From Prevotella sp. (GTDB lineage: Bacteria > Bacteroidota > Bacteroidia > Bacteroidales > Bacteroidaceae), in NCBI GenBank assembly GCA_017478025.1, contig JAFVGZ010000028.1, positions 120,051 to 184,050 on the forward strand: a DNA stretch of 64,000 bases, read 5' to 3'. Positions within the stretch are counted from its first letter, which is position 1. Every line of letters starts with the position of its first letter. A model generated the notes under the pieces. The model was not told the origin of the DNA, searched no databases, and was given only the letters and a program-made list of their open reading frames with translations. Both the position numbers and the translations under genes were made by a program. Positions 17,152-26,412 of the stretch are shown here, in pieces.

Positions 17152-17597
17152 AGAAATACAACGCAATATACATACTGCTTCTCTCCGTGATGCTGACAAT
17201 GTTCAGCAGTTGCGAGCTTGAGACGTCTGACAATGGCGACCTTGACGGCATGTGGCACCTCATGCAGGTAGATACTATCAGTACGGGAGGATGCCGCGAC
17301 ATGGTGCCTGACCGCATATACTGGTCCTTTCAGGTGCGTCTGTGCAATCTGCGCAACCTCGTCAAAGGCCCTGACGTGTTCTGCCGCTTCGAAAAAGAGG
17401 AGGACATGCTGAGGCTTCACACGTTCTATATGAACGACAGACAGGGCGGAGACCCCGAGGTGACTGACGAAATGGCAGACATTCTTCAGAACGTTATAGT
17501 CTATTCCCTGGACCAAACCTACCGCATCGAGAGTCTCAGCAGCTCAATCATGGTACTGGCTACAGATGAGGTTAAAATGCGATTTGTAAAGTATTAA
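17148..17597 (+). CDS. Small lipoprotein, lipocalin-like
   Basis: This 149-residue protein has a lipoprotein signal peptide ending in a lipobox-like MFSSC, with acylation expected at the cysteine. The rest is strand-rich, with a GMWHLMQVDTI opening and closing MVLATDEVKMRFVKY, like small lipocalin-type domains of Bacteroidetes lipoproteins (weak resemblance only). It overlaps the fusion gene by an ATGA, so translation is coupled. A role in carrying or sensing the inositol lipid or polysaccharide is possible but is inference from position. Confidence 0.7.
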   Translation: MKKYNAIYILLLSVMLTMFSSCELETSDNGDLDGMWHLMQVDTISTGGCRDMVPDRIYWSFQVRLCNLRNLVKGPDVFCRFEKEEDMLRLHTFYMNDRQGGDPEVTDEMADILQNVIVYSLDQTYRIESLSSSIMVLATDEVKMRFVKY

Positions 17598-17611
17598 GAG
17601 CAAGTGTATTT

Positions 17612-17660
17612 TGGAGAGGGTTGATGGATGAGAGAAGAGGGGTGATGGAAGAGAGGTGTT
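17612..17660. repeat. GATGGATGAGAGAAGAGGGG low-complexity run
   Basis: A purine-rich iterated run fills the gap before the PAP2 gene. It closely matches the run at 20721-20788 in the same operon, including the string GATGGATGAGAGAAGAGGGG. Confidence 0.65.
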
Positions 17661-17672
17661 GAGACTGACAAA

Positions 17673-18434
17673 TTGACAGGCAAGAAATACATATTGTTAT
17701 TCCTTTTACTGGCGCCATACGCACTATTGGCGCTGGTTTATTTTGGTATGGGCTTCCTTGAACCTAACTATATGGTCAATGAAGTGCACATATCACAGCC
17801 TTATAACTTTGAGCGCCAGCTGTTTGGCATCGTTACCGCAGATGGCATAAAGACTCCGTCAGAGTGGTTTGCCGTGCACCACAGCATTGGCGTTGACCTG
17901 GTGTGCGGCTTGTTCTACATGCTATGGATTCCATTGCCAATCTTCTTTTCGCTGTGTCTCTTCTTCAGCGGGCGCGAAGAGAGTGCTATCAGACTCACAA
18001 TGGCGCTGTTTCTGACCAAGCTGGTAGGCTATGTGGGGTACTACATCTATCCCGCTGCGCCACCGTGGTACGTCATGGAGCACGGCTTTGAGTTCATAAA
18101 GGACACGCCGGGCTCGGCGGCAGGGCTGCTCAGAGTTGACGACTACCTCGGCATCCCCATATTCCACACCATGTACACGGCCAATGCCAACGTGTTTGCA
18201 GCCATACCGTCGCTCCACTCCTCCTATTACCCGGTAGCATTGTGGTACGCCCTGAGCACAAAGGGCATCAGCCGGTGGTGGGCGGCACTGTTCCTCGTCT
18301 TCTCGCTCGGCGTGTGGTTCGCGGCGGTATATACGGGACACCACTATATAATAGACGTCATTCTGGGCGTAGTGTGCAGCGCTGTGGGCGTAATGCTTGC
18401 AAGTGCAATAAAAACAAGGACTTTACGTTATTGA
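17673..18434 (+). CDS. PAP2-family enzyme, likely inositol phosphorylceramide synthase
   Basis: This membrane protein of 253 residues has about six hydrophobic segments and an AUR1-like PAP2 active site: YPAAPPWY at 126-133, IPSLHSS at 178-184 (His182) and YTGHHYIID at 220-228 (histidine pair and Asp228). AUR1-type enzymes transfer phosphoinositol from phosphatidylinositol to ceramide, and a homologous PAP2 gene belongs to the inositol-lipid cluster known from Bacteroides. With the PI-phosphate synthase and PgpA-like enzyme in the same operon, that function is the best inference. The alternative is a plain lipid phosphatase. The start is TTG, 75 bp after the lipoprotein gene; no in-frame ATG lies upstream before a stop. 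Wzz follows after 5 bp. Confidence 0.8.
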   Translation: MTGKKYILLFLLLAPYALLALVYFGMGFLEPNYMVNEVHISQPYNFERQLFGIVTADGIKTPSEWFAVHHSIGVDLVCGLFYMLWIPLPIFFSLCLFFSGREESAIRLTMALFLTKLVGYVGYYIYPAAPPWYVMEHGFEFIKDTPGSAAGLLRVDDYLGIPIFHTMYTANANVFAAIPSLHSSYYPVALWYALSTKGISRWWAALFLVFSLGVWFAAVYTGHHYIIDVILGVVCSAVGVMLASAIKTRTLRY

Positions 18435-18439
18435 GATAT

Positions 18440-19528
18440 ATGATGGAAGAAAAGAAAAAAATCAGAGAGATAGATATAATGGCACAGTTCGGCAAGGTGT
18501 GGAAGGAGAAGAAACTCCTCGCCGGCTTTGTCATAGTTTTTGCCGTATTAGGTGTCATTGTGGCGCTATCGACGCCCCGTGAATATACCGCCGAGACGAT
18601 TCTGGCACCAGAAATGTCTGCCGGTGGCCTGAACCTCAGCGGCAATCTGGCTGATATGGCATCATCATTCGGCGTGGAGTTAGGCGGCAAGTCATCGATG
18701 GATGCCATCTATCCCAAGATTTATCCGGACGTGCTGGGTTCTACGGACTTCATCCTGTCCCTGTTTGACGTTCCTGTAAGGGTGAAGAACGATAGCACTC
18801 CCCGTTCATATCACGACCATTTGCTTGTGGATTCAAAGAGTCCGTTCTGGCGTCTGCCTCAGTTGTGGCTGACATTGCTCATCAGACAGCTCACAGATGA
18901 CGGTCCCAAGGCCGGCGGTAAGATCAATCCGTTTATGCTGAGCCGCGACGATGAGGAACTGGTGAAGGCGATACGAGGCTCCATCAACTGTATGGTTGAC
19001 AAGAAAACCAGCGTCATCTCTATCAGCGTGAGCGACCAGGATCCCGTGACATGCGCTATAATGGCTGACACGCTACAGATGCGTCTGCAGAAATACATCA
19101 CCGCATACCGCACCCACAAGGCTCGTCTGGATTTGCAATACTATGAGAAGTTGTACCAGCAGAGCCGCGATGCTTATCACAAGGCGCAACTGGCATACGC
19201 CACTTTTGCTGATGCCAACACCGATGTGGTGCTCCAGTCGCTGCGCGCCAAGCAGGAAGAGCTGGAGAACGAGATGCAACTGAAGTACAATATCTACACG
19301 CAGCAGATGGCTCGCATGCAGACAGCGAAGGCCAAAGTGCAGGAAAGCACGCCGGCATTTACCATCATCCAGAGCTCCACTGTGCCCAACCGTCCCTCCA
19401 GCACACCTCGCTCACTGACCGTGATGGTGTGGATAGCCATCGGTGTGATGATGGATGCGCTGTGGGTATGCTGGGGAAGACAGTGGTGGAACACCCGTCG
19501 TAGAACCGGCGGGAATGGTGGCAGATAA
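18440..19528 (+). CDS. Wzz-type polysaccharide chain-length regulator
   Basis: This protein of about 362 residues has two membrane helices framing a periplasmic coiled-coil region, the Wzz/PCP layout. The first helix is LAGFVIVFAVLGVIVALST, followed by PREYTAETILAPE; the coiled coil spans about 210-300 (QQSRDAYHKAQLAYATF, LRAKQEELENEMQLKYN); before the second helix comes VPNRPSSTPRS, the proline-rich family motif. It sets chain length for Wzy polymerisation. No cytoplasmic tyrosine kinase domain is attached. The ATG at 18440 is chosen because it lies 5 bp after the PAP2 stop and a longer frame would overlap that gene. Confidence 0.88.
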   Translation: MMEEKKKIREIDIMAQFGKVWKEKKLLAGFVIVFAVLGVIVALSTPREYTAETILAPEMSAGGLNLSGNLADMASSFGVELGGKSSMDAIYPKIYPDVLGSTDFILSLFDVPVRVKNDSTPRSYHDHLLVDSKSPFWRLPQLWLTLLIRQLTDDGPKAGGKINPFMLSRDDEELVKAIRGSINCMVDKKTSVISISVSDQDPVTCAIMADTLQMRLQKYITAYRTHKARLDLQYYEKLYQQSRDAYHKAQLAYATFADANTDVVLQSLRAKQEELENEMQLKYNIYTQQMARMQTAKAKVQESTPAFTIIQSSTVPNRPSSTPRSLTVMVWIAIGVMMDALWVCWGRQWWNTRRRTGGNGGR

Positions 19529-19575
19529 AGCTGCGGAGCGCAAAAGAGAGGATTTCCAGAGAACAGTGGCTTTGT

Positions 19576-20724
19576 ATGGCATACTCAATACCCTACATAA
19601 TCTTAGTTCTTGTCTTTGGCGTGATGGCTTATATCCACCATGTCGCAGATGAAGATGACACGTTGCGGGGGCGGATGGTGATTGCCTCCGTAGTGGTTTT
19701 TGTTCTGTTCTTCGGCTTCCGGGGCTTCATATTGAGCGACTGGATAATCTACTATCCATATTTCTTTGATGCCGAGTGGCGTGATGTGTTCTCGCTCGAC
19801 ATCGTCAAGGGTGAGGGGTTTGAACCAGGTTTTGTGGTTCTCACCATGCTCTGCAAGACGTTATTCGAGGACTATCACTTCTATGTCTTTGTGCTTACGG
19901 TTATCAACACGGTGTTGTTGATGAACTTTTTCAGGCGCTACAGCGATAATATCCCATTGTCGCTGATGCTGTATGTGGTGTTCGAGGGGCTGGTGATAAG
20001 CAGCAATCTGATGCGCAATTCCATTGCAATCTTCCTGTTCCTTAATGCTCTGCCCTATCTCATGGAGCGCCGTCCTCTGCCTTATTTCGGCCTGTGTCTG
20101 CTGGCATGTACTTTCCACATGTCATCGCTCATCTATCTGCCGTTATACTTTTTCTTTCATTATCGCCTCAACAAGTGGGTCTTTCTTGGCATCTTCGTAG
20201 TGGCAAACATCGCCTTTCTGATGCATATCTCATTCCTTGTCGCGCTTCTCAACATGGTGGGGGTTGATGAAAGCACTGCAATGAAGGTAAAGGCATACAC
20301 GGAATTCTATGACACACAGACGGGCATCTCAATAGGATACCTGGAACGTCTGATGACTGGAACGCTCGTATTCCTGTACTATGACAAGCTGAAGGAGCTG
20401 CGTCCCGACAATGCAGTATTTATCAACGGCCTGCTGGCCTACCTCGCAATATTCTTTATCCTCAGCGAGTTTCAGGTCGTATCAAAGCGTATCTGCACGC
20501 TGTTTGCCTTCGGATACTGGATAATATGGGCTGACATGCTTCGGTGTTTCTATTATCAGAACAACCGTCGCCTATATGCTGCCTTCCTTGGACTGTATTG
20601 CGTTTTTCGTATGGCGGGGTCATGTTACCTGCCTGATTTTGAGTATGACAACCTGCTGATGGGCCACATCAAGTCATACAACGAGCGACTCTACATACAT
20701 AATAAGACCTTTGAGCAGCAGTGA
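19576..20724 (+). CDS. EpsG/Wzy-type polysaccharide polymerase
   Basis: This 382-residue integral membrane protein has about ten hydrophobic helices. Motifs typical of EpsG-family polymerases are visible: FFGFRGFILSDWIIYYPYF near the second helix, GFEPGFVVL, LMRNSIAIFLFL and an HMSSLIYLPLYFF segment. It is expected to polymerise lipid-linked repeat units at the outer face of the inner membrane. Its place between Wzz and Wzx in the same operon supports this. The repeat-unit chemistry cannot be told from sequence. Confidence 0.85.
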   Translation: MAYSIPYIILVLVFGVMAYIHHVADEDDTLRGRMVIASVVVFVLFFGFRGFILSDWIIYYPYFFDAEWRDVFSLDIVKGEGFEPGFVVLTMLCKTLFEDYHFYVFVLTVINTVLLMNFFRRYSDNIPLSLMLYVVFEGLVISSNLMRNSIAIFLFLNALPYLMERRPLPYFGLCLLACTFHMSSLIYLPLYFFFHYRLNKWVFLGIFVVANIAFLMHISFLVALLNMVGVDESTAMKVKAYTEFYDTQTGISIGYLERLMTGTLVFLYYDKLKELRPDNAVFINGLLAYLAIFFILSEFQVVSKRICTLFAFGYWIIWADMLRCFYYQNNRRLYAAFLGLYCVFRMAGSCYLPDFEYDNLLMGHIKSYNERLYIHNKTFEQQ

Positions 20725-20788
20725 TGAGGGAAGAATGGTGATGGATGAGAGAAGAGGGGTGATGGTTGAAGGAAGAGGGATGAGAGTT
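20721..20788. repeat. GATGAGGG / GATGGATGAGAGAAGAGG run
   Basis: An iterated purine-rich run begins at the stop codon of the polymerase gene and ends before the flippase gene; an AT-dinucleotide tract (20792-20806) follows. It shares a 20-bp string with 17612-17660. Confidence 0.65.
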
Positions 20789-20807
20789 TAATACATATAT
20801 ATATATA

Positions 20808-22157
20808 ATGTATAAAAAGATAATGTCAGGGCTGACGGCTTCCGGTTCGCGTAATAAAACCGTTGGCATCAACATATTATTCTCGGGTCTGCTGAAGGCG
20901 GTAGGCCTTGCGGCATCGCTCTTGGTGGTGCCCGTGACGCTCAATTATCTTGATGCAGAGCGCTACGGAATATGGCTGACATTGTCGTCCATACTGTTCT
21001 GGTTTACCTTCTCTGACGTTGGGCTGGGCAATGGAATGCGCAATTACCTGACGGAATCAATATCGCGCGGCGACTATGAGCGCGGTCGTTCCTACCTGAG
21101 CACAACGCTATTCCTGCTTTCCGGCATAGCCCTCGTACTGGGTTTGCTGTCATGGGGTGTCATATCGCTTGTGGATATGCCGAGTATCTTCAACACCTCG
21201 GCGATGAGCGGAGAGGAGTTGCGCATCGTGACACTGACGGCAATCTTCTTCACTCTTATAAACTTTGTGGTCAGAAACATAGGCTATCTCTTTGTGGCGT
21301 TGCAGAGATATGCCCTTTATGATTTGTTGAGCATCTCGGGCAGCGTGCTCTCGCTCATTGTTGTTTACGTGCTGACCAAGACCACAGAGAGCAACCTGCT
21401 ATATGTAGTAGCTGCATTCACGGCCATGCCGGTAGTGATTTATCTGCTCGCATGTTTTCCCATCTTCAATAGATACCGTGCCTTGCGTCCCAATCGCAAG
21501 TCTATAAATCTGGCTCTTGCCAACCAGGTAGTGGGCAAAGGCCTGGGCTTTTTTGCTATACAGATAACGAGTTGTCTTGTCATCTTCGGCTCCTCAAACG
21601 TGTTCATCACCCAGTTTTGCGGTCCTGAAGGTGTCACGACATACAACATTGCATACAAATACTTCAACCTACTCATCATCGGTTACACCGTAATACTGTC
21701 TCCTTTGTGGAATGCCTATACTGATGCCAAGACCAAGGGTGACTACCAGTGGGTGGCAAAAACCTTTCATCGGAGCATGATGGCATGGGGAGCGACACTC
21801 GTCGGAGGGTTGGTTATGCTGCTATTGTGTGGGGTGTTCTACAGATTCTGGGTGGGAGATGCCGTCAGCGTACCACTCACCGTATCGGTTGCGACATTTG
21901 TTTACGTCAGTATGTTCAATCTGAACAACTGCGTTACATATCTGCTCAACGGCTTCAATACCATCCGGATACAGATTATCACATCGGTAGTCTTTACGGT
22001 TGCCTATTTTATGGCGGTGCATTACCTTGGCAATGCGTATGGTATAGAGGGTGTTGTGCTGTGCATGGCGATATGCTATGCGGCGATGAGCATCATTCAT
22101 CTCTATCAGTGTGAGCTGCTAATCAAACAAAAAGCCCGTGGAATATGGAACAAGTGA
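20808..22157 (+). CDS. Wzx-type oligosaccharide flippase
   Basis: This 449-residue MOP-superfamily membrane protein has 12-14 predicted helices. The N-terminus NKTVGINILFSGLLKAVG and LNYLDAERYGIWLTLSSILFW match polysaccharide-type flippases. It should move undecaprenyl-linked repeat units across the inner membrane. The next glycosyltransferase overlaps it by 13 bp, so the two are translationally linked. Confidence 0.9.
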   Translation: MYKKIMSGLTASGSRNKTVGINILFSGLLKAVGLAASLLVVPVTLNYLDAERYGIWLTLSSILFWFTFSDVGLGNGMRNYLTESISRGDYERGRSYLSTTLFLLSGIALVLGLLSWGVISLVDMPSIFNTSAMSGEELRIVTLTAIFFTLINFVVRNIGYLFVALQRYALYDLLSISGSVLSLIVVYVLTKTTESNLLYVVAAFTAMPVVIYLLACFPIFNRYRALRPNRKSINLALANQVVGKGLGFFAIQITSCLVIFGSSNVFITQFCGPEGVTTYNIAYKYFNLLIIGYTVILSPLWNAYTDAKTKGDYQWVAKTFHRSMMAWGATLVGGLVMLLLCGVFYRFWVGDAVSVPLTVSVATFVYVSMFNLNNCVTYLLNGFNTIRIQIITSVVFTVAYFMAVHYLGNAYGIEGVVLCMAICYAAMSIIHLYQCELLIKQKARGIWNK

Positions 22158-23425
22158 CAAGCCAGAAGAGAGTAAGCGTAATAACTGTTGTCTATAATGA
22201 TGCCGCCAATATCCGCGGCACCATAGACAGTTTCTTCAGCCAGACGTGGGCTGACAAGGAGCTGATTGTCATTGATGGAGGCAGTACTGACGGCACTGTC
22301 GAAATCATACATGAATACGCGGGCCGGTTAGCCTATTGGTGTTCGGAGCCTGACGAGGGGATTTTTGATGCCATGAACAAGGGCATAAGCCACGCCAAAG
22401 GTCAATGGATCAACTTCCTCAACAGCGGCGACAGCTATGTGAGCAGCCATTCGATAGAGGATGTCATGTCATCGCCTCTGGCAGATATGGCAGATGTAAT
22501 CTATGGCAACAGCATAGAGATATTGCCGGACGGGGCGCGGTTCTACATTCTGGCAGGCGAGCCGGTGGAGCTGGAATACTATCCCTGCTTCCGTCACGGA
22601 GCAGCTTTTGTCAAGGCAGAGGTGCAGAAGATGCACCCGTTTGACACGCAACGGAAAGCTGACTTGGGCTTCTCGCTTGACTGGCACATGCTCCACAGCC
22701 TCTATCGTGAGGGTTATGATTTTGCTCATATCAACAAGGATATACAGCAATACCAGCGCGAGGGGACATCAAACCATCCACTGAAAAGCCTGTGGTATAA
22801 CTACAAGATAACTACCGAAAAGAGATGGAGCGCCAGAAAGTTGCTCTATATGCTCAAGAGCGGGTTCAGGCAGATTGTGATTGGCTCAGCGTTTGAGAAG
22901 TGGGCAATAGCGTTTATCAATGAGTTTATGGTAAACTGCCTCCTGCCCGTAGTGCCTTTCTGGCTGCCTCGCAGACTGTATCTGAAGGTGATAGGCATGA
23001 AGATAGGCAGAAAATCCTTTGTCATGCGGCGCTCCTATATCGTGGCACCTCAGCATATCAGCATAGGTGATTACAGTCACATAAACCGTGGATGCCTGCT
23101 TGACGGTCGTGGTGGGATAACGATAGGCAGCAACGTCTCTGTCTCACACAATGTGAGCATCGTCACCGGAGGACATGATTACAAGTCTCTGTCATTTGAG
23201 GGTCGCTATCTGCCGATAAAGATTGAGGACTACGCCTGGCTGGGCATCAACAGCACAATCCTTCAGAATGTCACGGTGGGAGAGGGTGCCGTGGTGTGTG
23301 CCGGAGCTGTCGTGACAAAGGATGTGGAGCCTTACACCGTCGTGGGAGGTGTGCCGGCAAAGGTAATCGGCACACGTCCGAAAGGGTTGAACTACCATTG
23401 CATCTGGGATTCGCCCTTCACATAG
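22145..23425 (+). CDS. GT2 glycosyltransferase fused to a hexapeptide acyltransferase
   Basis: Residues 1 to about 250 are a GT-A family 2 glycosyltransferase (VSVITVVYNDAANIRGTID, VIDGGSTDGT, DEGIFDAMNKG). Residues about 280-426 are a left-handed beta-helix acyltransferase with repeating hexapeptides (ISIGDYSHINRGCLLDGRG, ITIGSNVSVSHNVSI, VTVGEGAVVCAGAVV) and the H-bearing TGGHDY loop. One polypeptide could therefore add a sugar and O- or N-acetylate it. Both halves are complete, and I see no sign of frame damage at the junction. It ends the plus-strand operon; a convergent GT4 gene follows. Confidence 0.88.
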   Translation: MEQVTSQKRVSVITVVYNDAANIRGTIDSFFSQTWADKELIVIDGGSTDGTVEIIHEYAGRLAYWCSEPDEGIFDAMNKGISHAKGQWINFLNSGDSYVSSHSIEDVMSSPLADMADVIYGNSIEILPDGARFYILAGEPVELEYYPCFRHGAAFVKAEVQKMHPFDTQRKADLGFSLDWHMLHSLYREGYDFAHINKDIQQYQREGTSNHPLKSLWYNYKITTEKRWSARKLLYMLKSGFRQIVIGSAFEKWAIAFINEFMVNCLLPVVPFWLPRRLYLKVIGMKIGRKSFVMRRSYIVAPQHISIGDYSHINRGCLLDGRGGITIGSNVSVSHNVSIVTGGHDYKSLSFEGRYLPIKIEDYAWLGINSTILQNVTVGEGAVVCAGAVVTKDVEPYTVVGGVPAKVIGTRPKGLNYHCIWDSPFT

Positions 23426-23450
23426 CCCGCCCCCTCAGCGGCATTTTCGT

Positions 23451-24539
23451 CTATTTGCTCTTCCGCGTGCCTGCAGCGGCAAGTATATCCGAATATACCC
23501 TCATGTGCTCGTCGGCGCATTTCTGCCACGAGAACTGCCTGACACGCTTCATTCCTCTCGCTTTGTAATCCCGCAACAGCGTCTCATCACCCAATAAACG
23601 CCCTAAGCAGTCAGCTATGCTGTCCACATCCTTTGGGTCGAAAAACATTCCCGCATCACCTGCAATCTCAGGAAAACAGCTGGCTGCTGACAGCGCCACG
23701 GGGCATCCGCAGCTCCAAGACTCCAATATCGGCATACCAAACCCTTCATAGAGGCTGGGGAAAACAAAAAGCGTGGCATCGCGGTAGAGCCGCTGCATCG
23801 TGGTCTCGTCAGCACTTATATGATGAACTGCATCGCCGATTCCCAGCCCGGCAAAGCGGTCCGCCTCCTGAGCGGAGAAGCCTTCAGAGGTGCAGACCAT
23901 GTGAATGTCGGGGTAAGCAGGATGGATATGGGCAAATGCCTCAGCGAGACGCCAGAAGTTTTTGTACTCGCTGCGACGGCCTACATATAATATATATGGG
24001 AACTCCAATATGCGTTCTTGCGGCAACAGACTCAGGTCCGGCATCTCTATGCCGTGATATACCACATGAACCTTACGCTCATCAATGTCAAAAAGCTCCA
24101 GAAGGTCATCCTTCGTGTTGTTGCTTACGGCGATAACAGCATCAGCCCTCTTTAGGGACAGTCGCTGCCTCTCCACTATCTCGGGGTGGGGGTCGATGGT
24201 GGAAAGGTTGCTGTCATGATATGTCGTGACCATAGGCTTGTCGCCGATGTCGCCGATAAAGGAGGTGCCGAAGTTTGTTTGGTGAAACACGTCATAGTCC
24301 CTGCGGCGCAGACAGTAGTGGGTGTAGGGCGTGTTGAGAATGTCCGTCATGGGTGACTGACCGCGAAACATGTACGGATAGGTGCGAAACAATTGTTTGG
24401 CACGCACGTATTCGTTGCATGAAAAGAGTGAAGTAGAGGCACAACTGCCCTTTGGCAGATAGTTCATCAGCATGGCGAAATACTTTGAAGCACCGCCATA
24501 TCTGAAGCTGAAAATCTGATGGTCAAATAGTACCTTCAT
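23451..24539 (-). CDS. GT4 glycosyltransferase
   Basis: This 362-residue GT-B enzyme has an N-terminal acceptor domain (FDHQIFSFRYGGASKYFAML) and a C-terminal donor domain with FPYILYVGRRSEYKNF, LFVFPSLYEGFGMPILES (the E-x7-E motif) and a closing FSWQKCADEH. It likely adds a sugar to the repeat unit from a nucleotide-sugar donor. It is convergent with the operon end and has its own promoter. Confidence 0.9.
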   Translation of the reverse strand: MKVLFDHQIFSFRYGGASKYFAMLMNYLPKGSCASTSLFSCNEYVRAKQLFRTYPYMFRGQSPMTDILNTPYTHYCLRRRDYDVFHQTNFGTSFIGDIGDKPMVTTYHDSNLSTIDPHPEIVERQRLSLKRADAVIAVSNNTKDDLLELFDIDERKVHVVYHGIEMPDLSLLPQERILEFPYILYVGRRSEYKNFWRLAEAFAHIHPAYPDIHMVCTSEGFSAQEADRFAGLGIGDAVHHISADETTMQRLYRDATLFVFPSLYEGFGMPILESWSCGCPVALSAASCFPEIAGDAGMFFDPKDVDSIADCLGRLLGDETLLRDYKARGMKRVRQFSWQKCADEHMRVYSDILAAAGTRKSK

Positions 24540-24585
24540 TGGTTTTTGGCTCTTTATTCTTTACTGTTAATTCCTCTATCCCGCA

Positions 24586-24593
24586 CAAAATTA
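24586..24593 (-). promoter_or_regulatory. Bacteroidetes -7 box (TAATTTTG) for the GT4 gene
   Basis: On the minus strand this reads TAATTTTG, 46 bp before the GT4 start codon. It is divergent from the plus-strand box at 24637. Confidence 0.6.
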
Positions 24594-24636
24594 CAAAAAA
24601 AAGTCTAATCACCGCCATTTATTACACTTTTTTTCT

Positions 24637-24644
24637 TAACTTTG
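24637..24644 (+). promoter_or_regulatory. Bacteroidetes -7 box (TAACTTTG) for the GT2 pair
   Basis: TAACTTTG lies 60 bp before the GT2 start at 24705. Two ATGs at 24668-24673 in another frame precede the chosen start. Confidence 0.6.
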
Positions 24645-24704
24645 CATTTCAAAGTAGGGTGTTCAATATGATGTACCCACCTAAAAAACCAGTCAGAGTT
24701 TCAA

Positions 24705-25598
24705 ATGGCAGAATGTTCAGCAGACATTAAAATCCCCGACAACAGCGAAGTGGCGCTCGTGATAGTACTCTATAATCCGAGCGCTGACGATCTGCGTAAT
24801 GTCACGCAGCTCTCCATGAAATACGAGGGAGTTGTCGTTGATAACTCTGTCGAAGAGAACTTTGACGGTCGAGAGGTCAATAGGATGGAGTACATATCGC
24901 TGCGCGGGAACCACGGTATTGCCGAGGCGCAGAATGTGGCTGTCAGGGAAATCCTTGCGCGGGGCAAGGCCCGTTACGTTGTCTTCTTTGATCAGGACAG
25001 CCGCTATGAGGAAGGCTATCCGCTCAGGATAGCGGCATATTTTGCGCAAATCGCCTCCCAGCTGCCCAACCTTGCAGCCCTGGGACCCACCGTGATCACC
25101 AACGATACCGCTGAGGAATACCACTCTGCATTCCACGAAGACAGATACCTCACAAGTGATTTCATCGTCAGGCGCGACATCATCTCGTCCGGATGCTGCA
25201 TCAGCACCGCCGTGCTGAGCGATGTGGGGCTGCTTGATGAGTCGCTTTTCATAGACTTCGTAGATACCGAGTGGGGCTTCCGGGCACAGTCAAAGGGCTA
25301 TGTCGTAGGTGTAACACCGCGTGTCAAGATAAAACATAAGGTGGGATTGGGCGAGATACACATTGGCAAGCACATCGTATCCATTGCCGCACCTTATCGT
25401 TACTACTACCAGTATCGCAACTTCCTGTTGCTCCTGCGTCGCGGATATGTCCCCATTCAGTTCAAGGTGAACTTCGGCATCAAGCTCCTATGCCGCTTCT
25501 TCTACCTCCCGTTCGTGATAGAGAAAGGCTGGGATAGCTGGAAAAACATGGCGCGAGGCACCGCTGACGGCCTAAGGGCGGTATTCGCAAATCAGTAA
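24705..25598 (+). CDS. GT2 glycosyltransferase, rhamnosyltransferase-like
   Basis: This 297-residue GT-A enzyme has ALVIVLYNPSADDLRNV at its start, VVFFDQDSRY around residue 90 (the DxD-like metal site) and SSGCCISTAVLSDVGLLDE with DTEWGFR in the middle, as in WbbL-like rhamnosyltransferases. The C-terminal part contains two amphipathic or hydrophobic stretches near YYYQYRNFLLLLRRGYVPI. The acceptor is unknown. It probably forms a unit with the next GT2 gene. Confidence 0.85.
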   Translation: MAECSADIKIPDNSEVALVIVLYNPSADDLRNVTQLSMKYEGVVVDNSVEENFDGREVNRMEYISLRGNHGIAEAQNVAVREILARGKARYVVFFDQDSRYEEGYPLRIAAYFAQIASQLPNLAALGPTVITNDTAEEYHSAFHEDRYLTSDFIVRRDIISSGCCISTAVLSDVGLLDESLFIDFVDTEWGFRAQSKGYVVGVTPRVKIKHKVGLGEIHIGKHIVSIAAPYRYYYQYRNFLLLLRRGYVPIQFKVNFGIKLLCRFFYLPFVIEKGWDSWKNMARGTADGLRAVFANQ

Positions 25599-25639
25599 CA
25601 GAATATAACAACCCCCATCTCCCAAATCCTCTATATCCC

Positions 25640-26401
25640 TTGATTTCAGTCTGTATAGCAACATATAACGGTGAGAAATTCATCAGGCAGCAACTCCAGT
25701 CCATCATAATGCAACTGTCGCCTGGTGACGAAGTCATAATATCCGATGACGGCTCCACTGACCGAACACTTCAGATAGTGGAAGAAATGCGCTCCTCTGC
25801 GAGGACGCAACAGTCAGAACACGCCGTTGCAGGAGAAGGAAAAACGGTTCCTGCCATAAGAATCCTACTCAACGAGGGTGAGCACGGCTACACCCCGAAC
25901 TTTGAAAATGCCCTGCGTCATGCTAAGGGTGACTACATATTCCTTTCCGATCAGGACGATGTGTGGACTCCAAACAAGGTGGAAGTGACGCTCAGGAGCC
26001 TCGAGCACCATTCTATGGTCATAGCCGATGCTGACATAGTGGATGCCGAGGGGAATGTTATAGCAGAGTCATACTTCCGGCAACGCGGGGCGCGCAGTGG
26101 TTTGGTGAGCAATCTTATACGCTTCTCTTACCTCGGGTGTATGCTCGCATTCCGCAGGGAGGTGCGTGACAAGGCACTCCCGTTCCCGCCCAATCACAGC
26201 TTATGCACCCACGACAACTGGCTGGCACTTGTAGCTATGACATTCTTCAGCTGCACTGTTCTGCCCGACAAATTGCTGCATTACCGCCGCCACGGGGCTA
26301 ATGCATCAAAAGGCGGACTTGAGAAAACCACCACCCTGGCCTTCAAAATCAGGTATAGAGTTTATCTGTTGAAATGGTTGGCAAAAATATGTAACAGGTA
26401 A
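25640..26401 (+). CDS. GT2 glycosyltransferase
   Basis: This 253-residue enzyme has the GT2 fold signatures MISVCIATYNGEKFI, VIISDDGSTDRT and FLSDQDDVWTPNK (DxD). The TTG start at 25640 is chosen because it places the first beta strand exactly at the N-terminus, as in relatives, and no ATG lies nearby. Residues about 55-70 form a short serine- and alanine-rich insert. Confidence 0.88.
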   Translation: MISVCIATYNGEKFIRQQLQSIIMQLSPGDEVIISDDGSTDRTLQIVEEMRSSARTQQSEHAVAGEGKTVPAIRILLNEGEHGYTPNFENALRHAKGDYIFLSDQDDVWTPNKVEVTLRSLEHHSMVIADADIVDAEGNVIAESYFRQRGARSGLVSNLIRFSYLGCMLAFRREVRDKALPFPPNHSLCTHDNWLALVAMTFFSCTVLPDKLLHYRRHGANASKGGLEKTTTLAFKIRYRVYLLKWLAKICNR

Positions 26402-26412
26402 ACAATGAACAA

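Noticed and set aside
18242-18439. Upstream extension of the Wzz frame
   Set aside because: It overlaps the PAP2 gene and encodes an Arg/Cys-rich stretch unlike any Wzz N-terminus; the ATG at 18440 fits the operon spacing.
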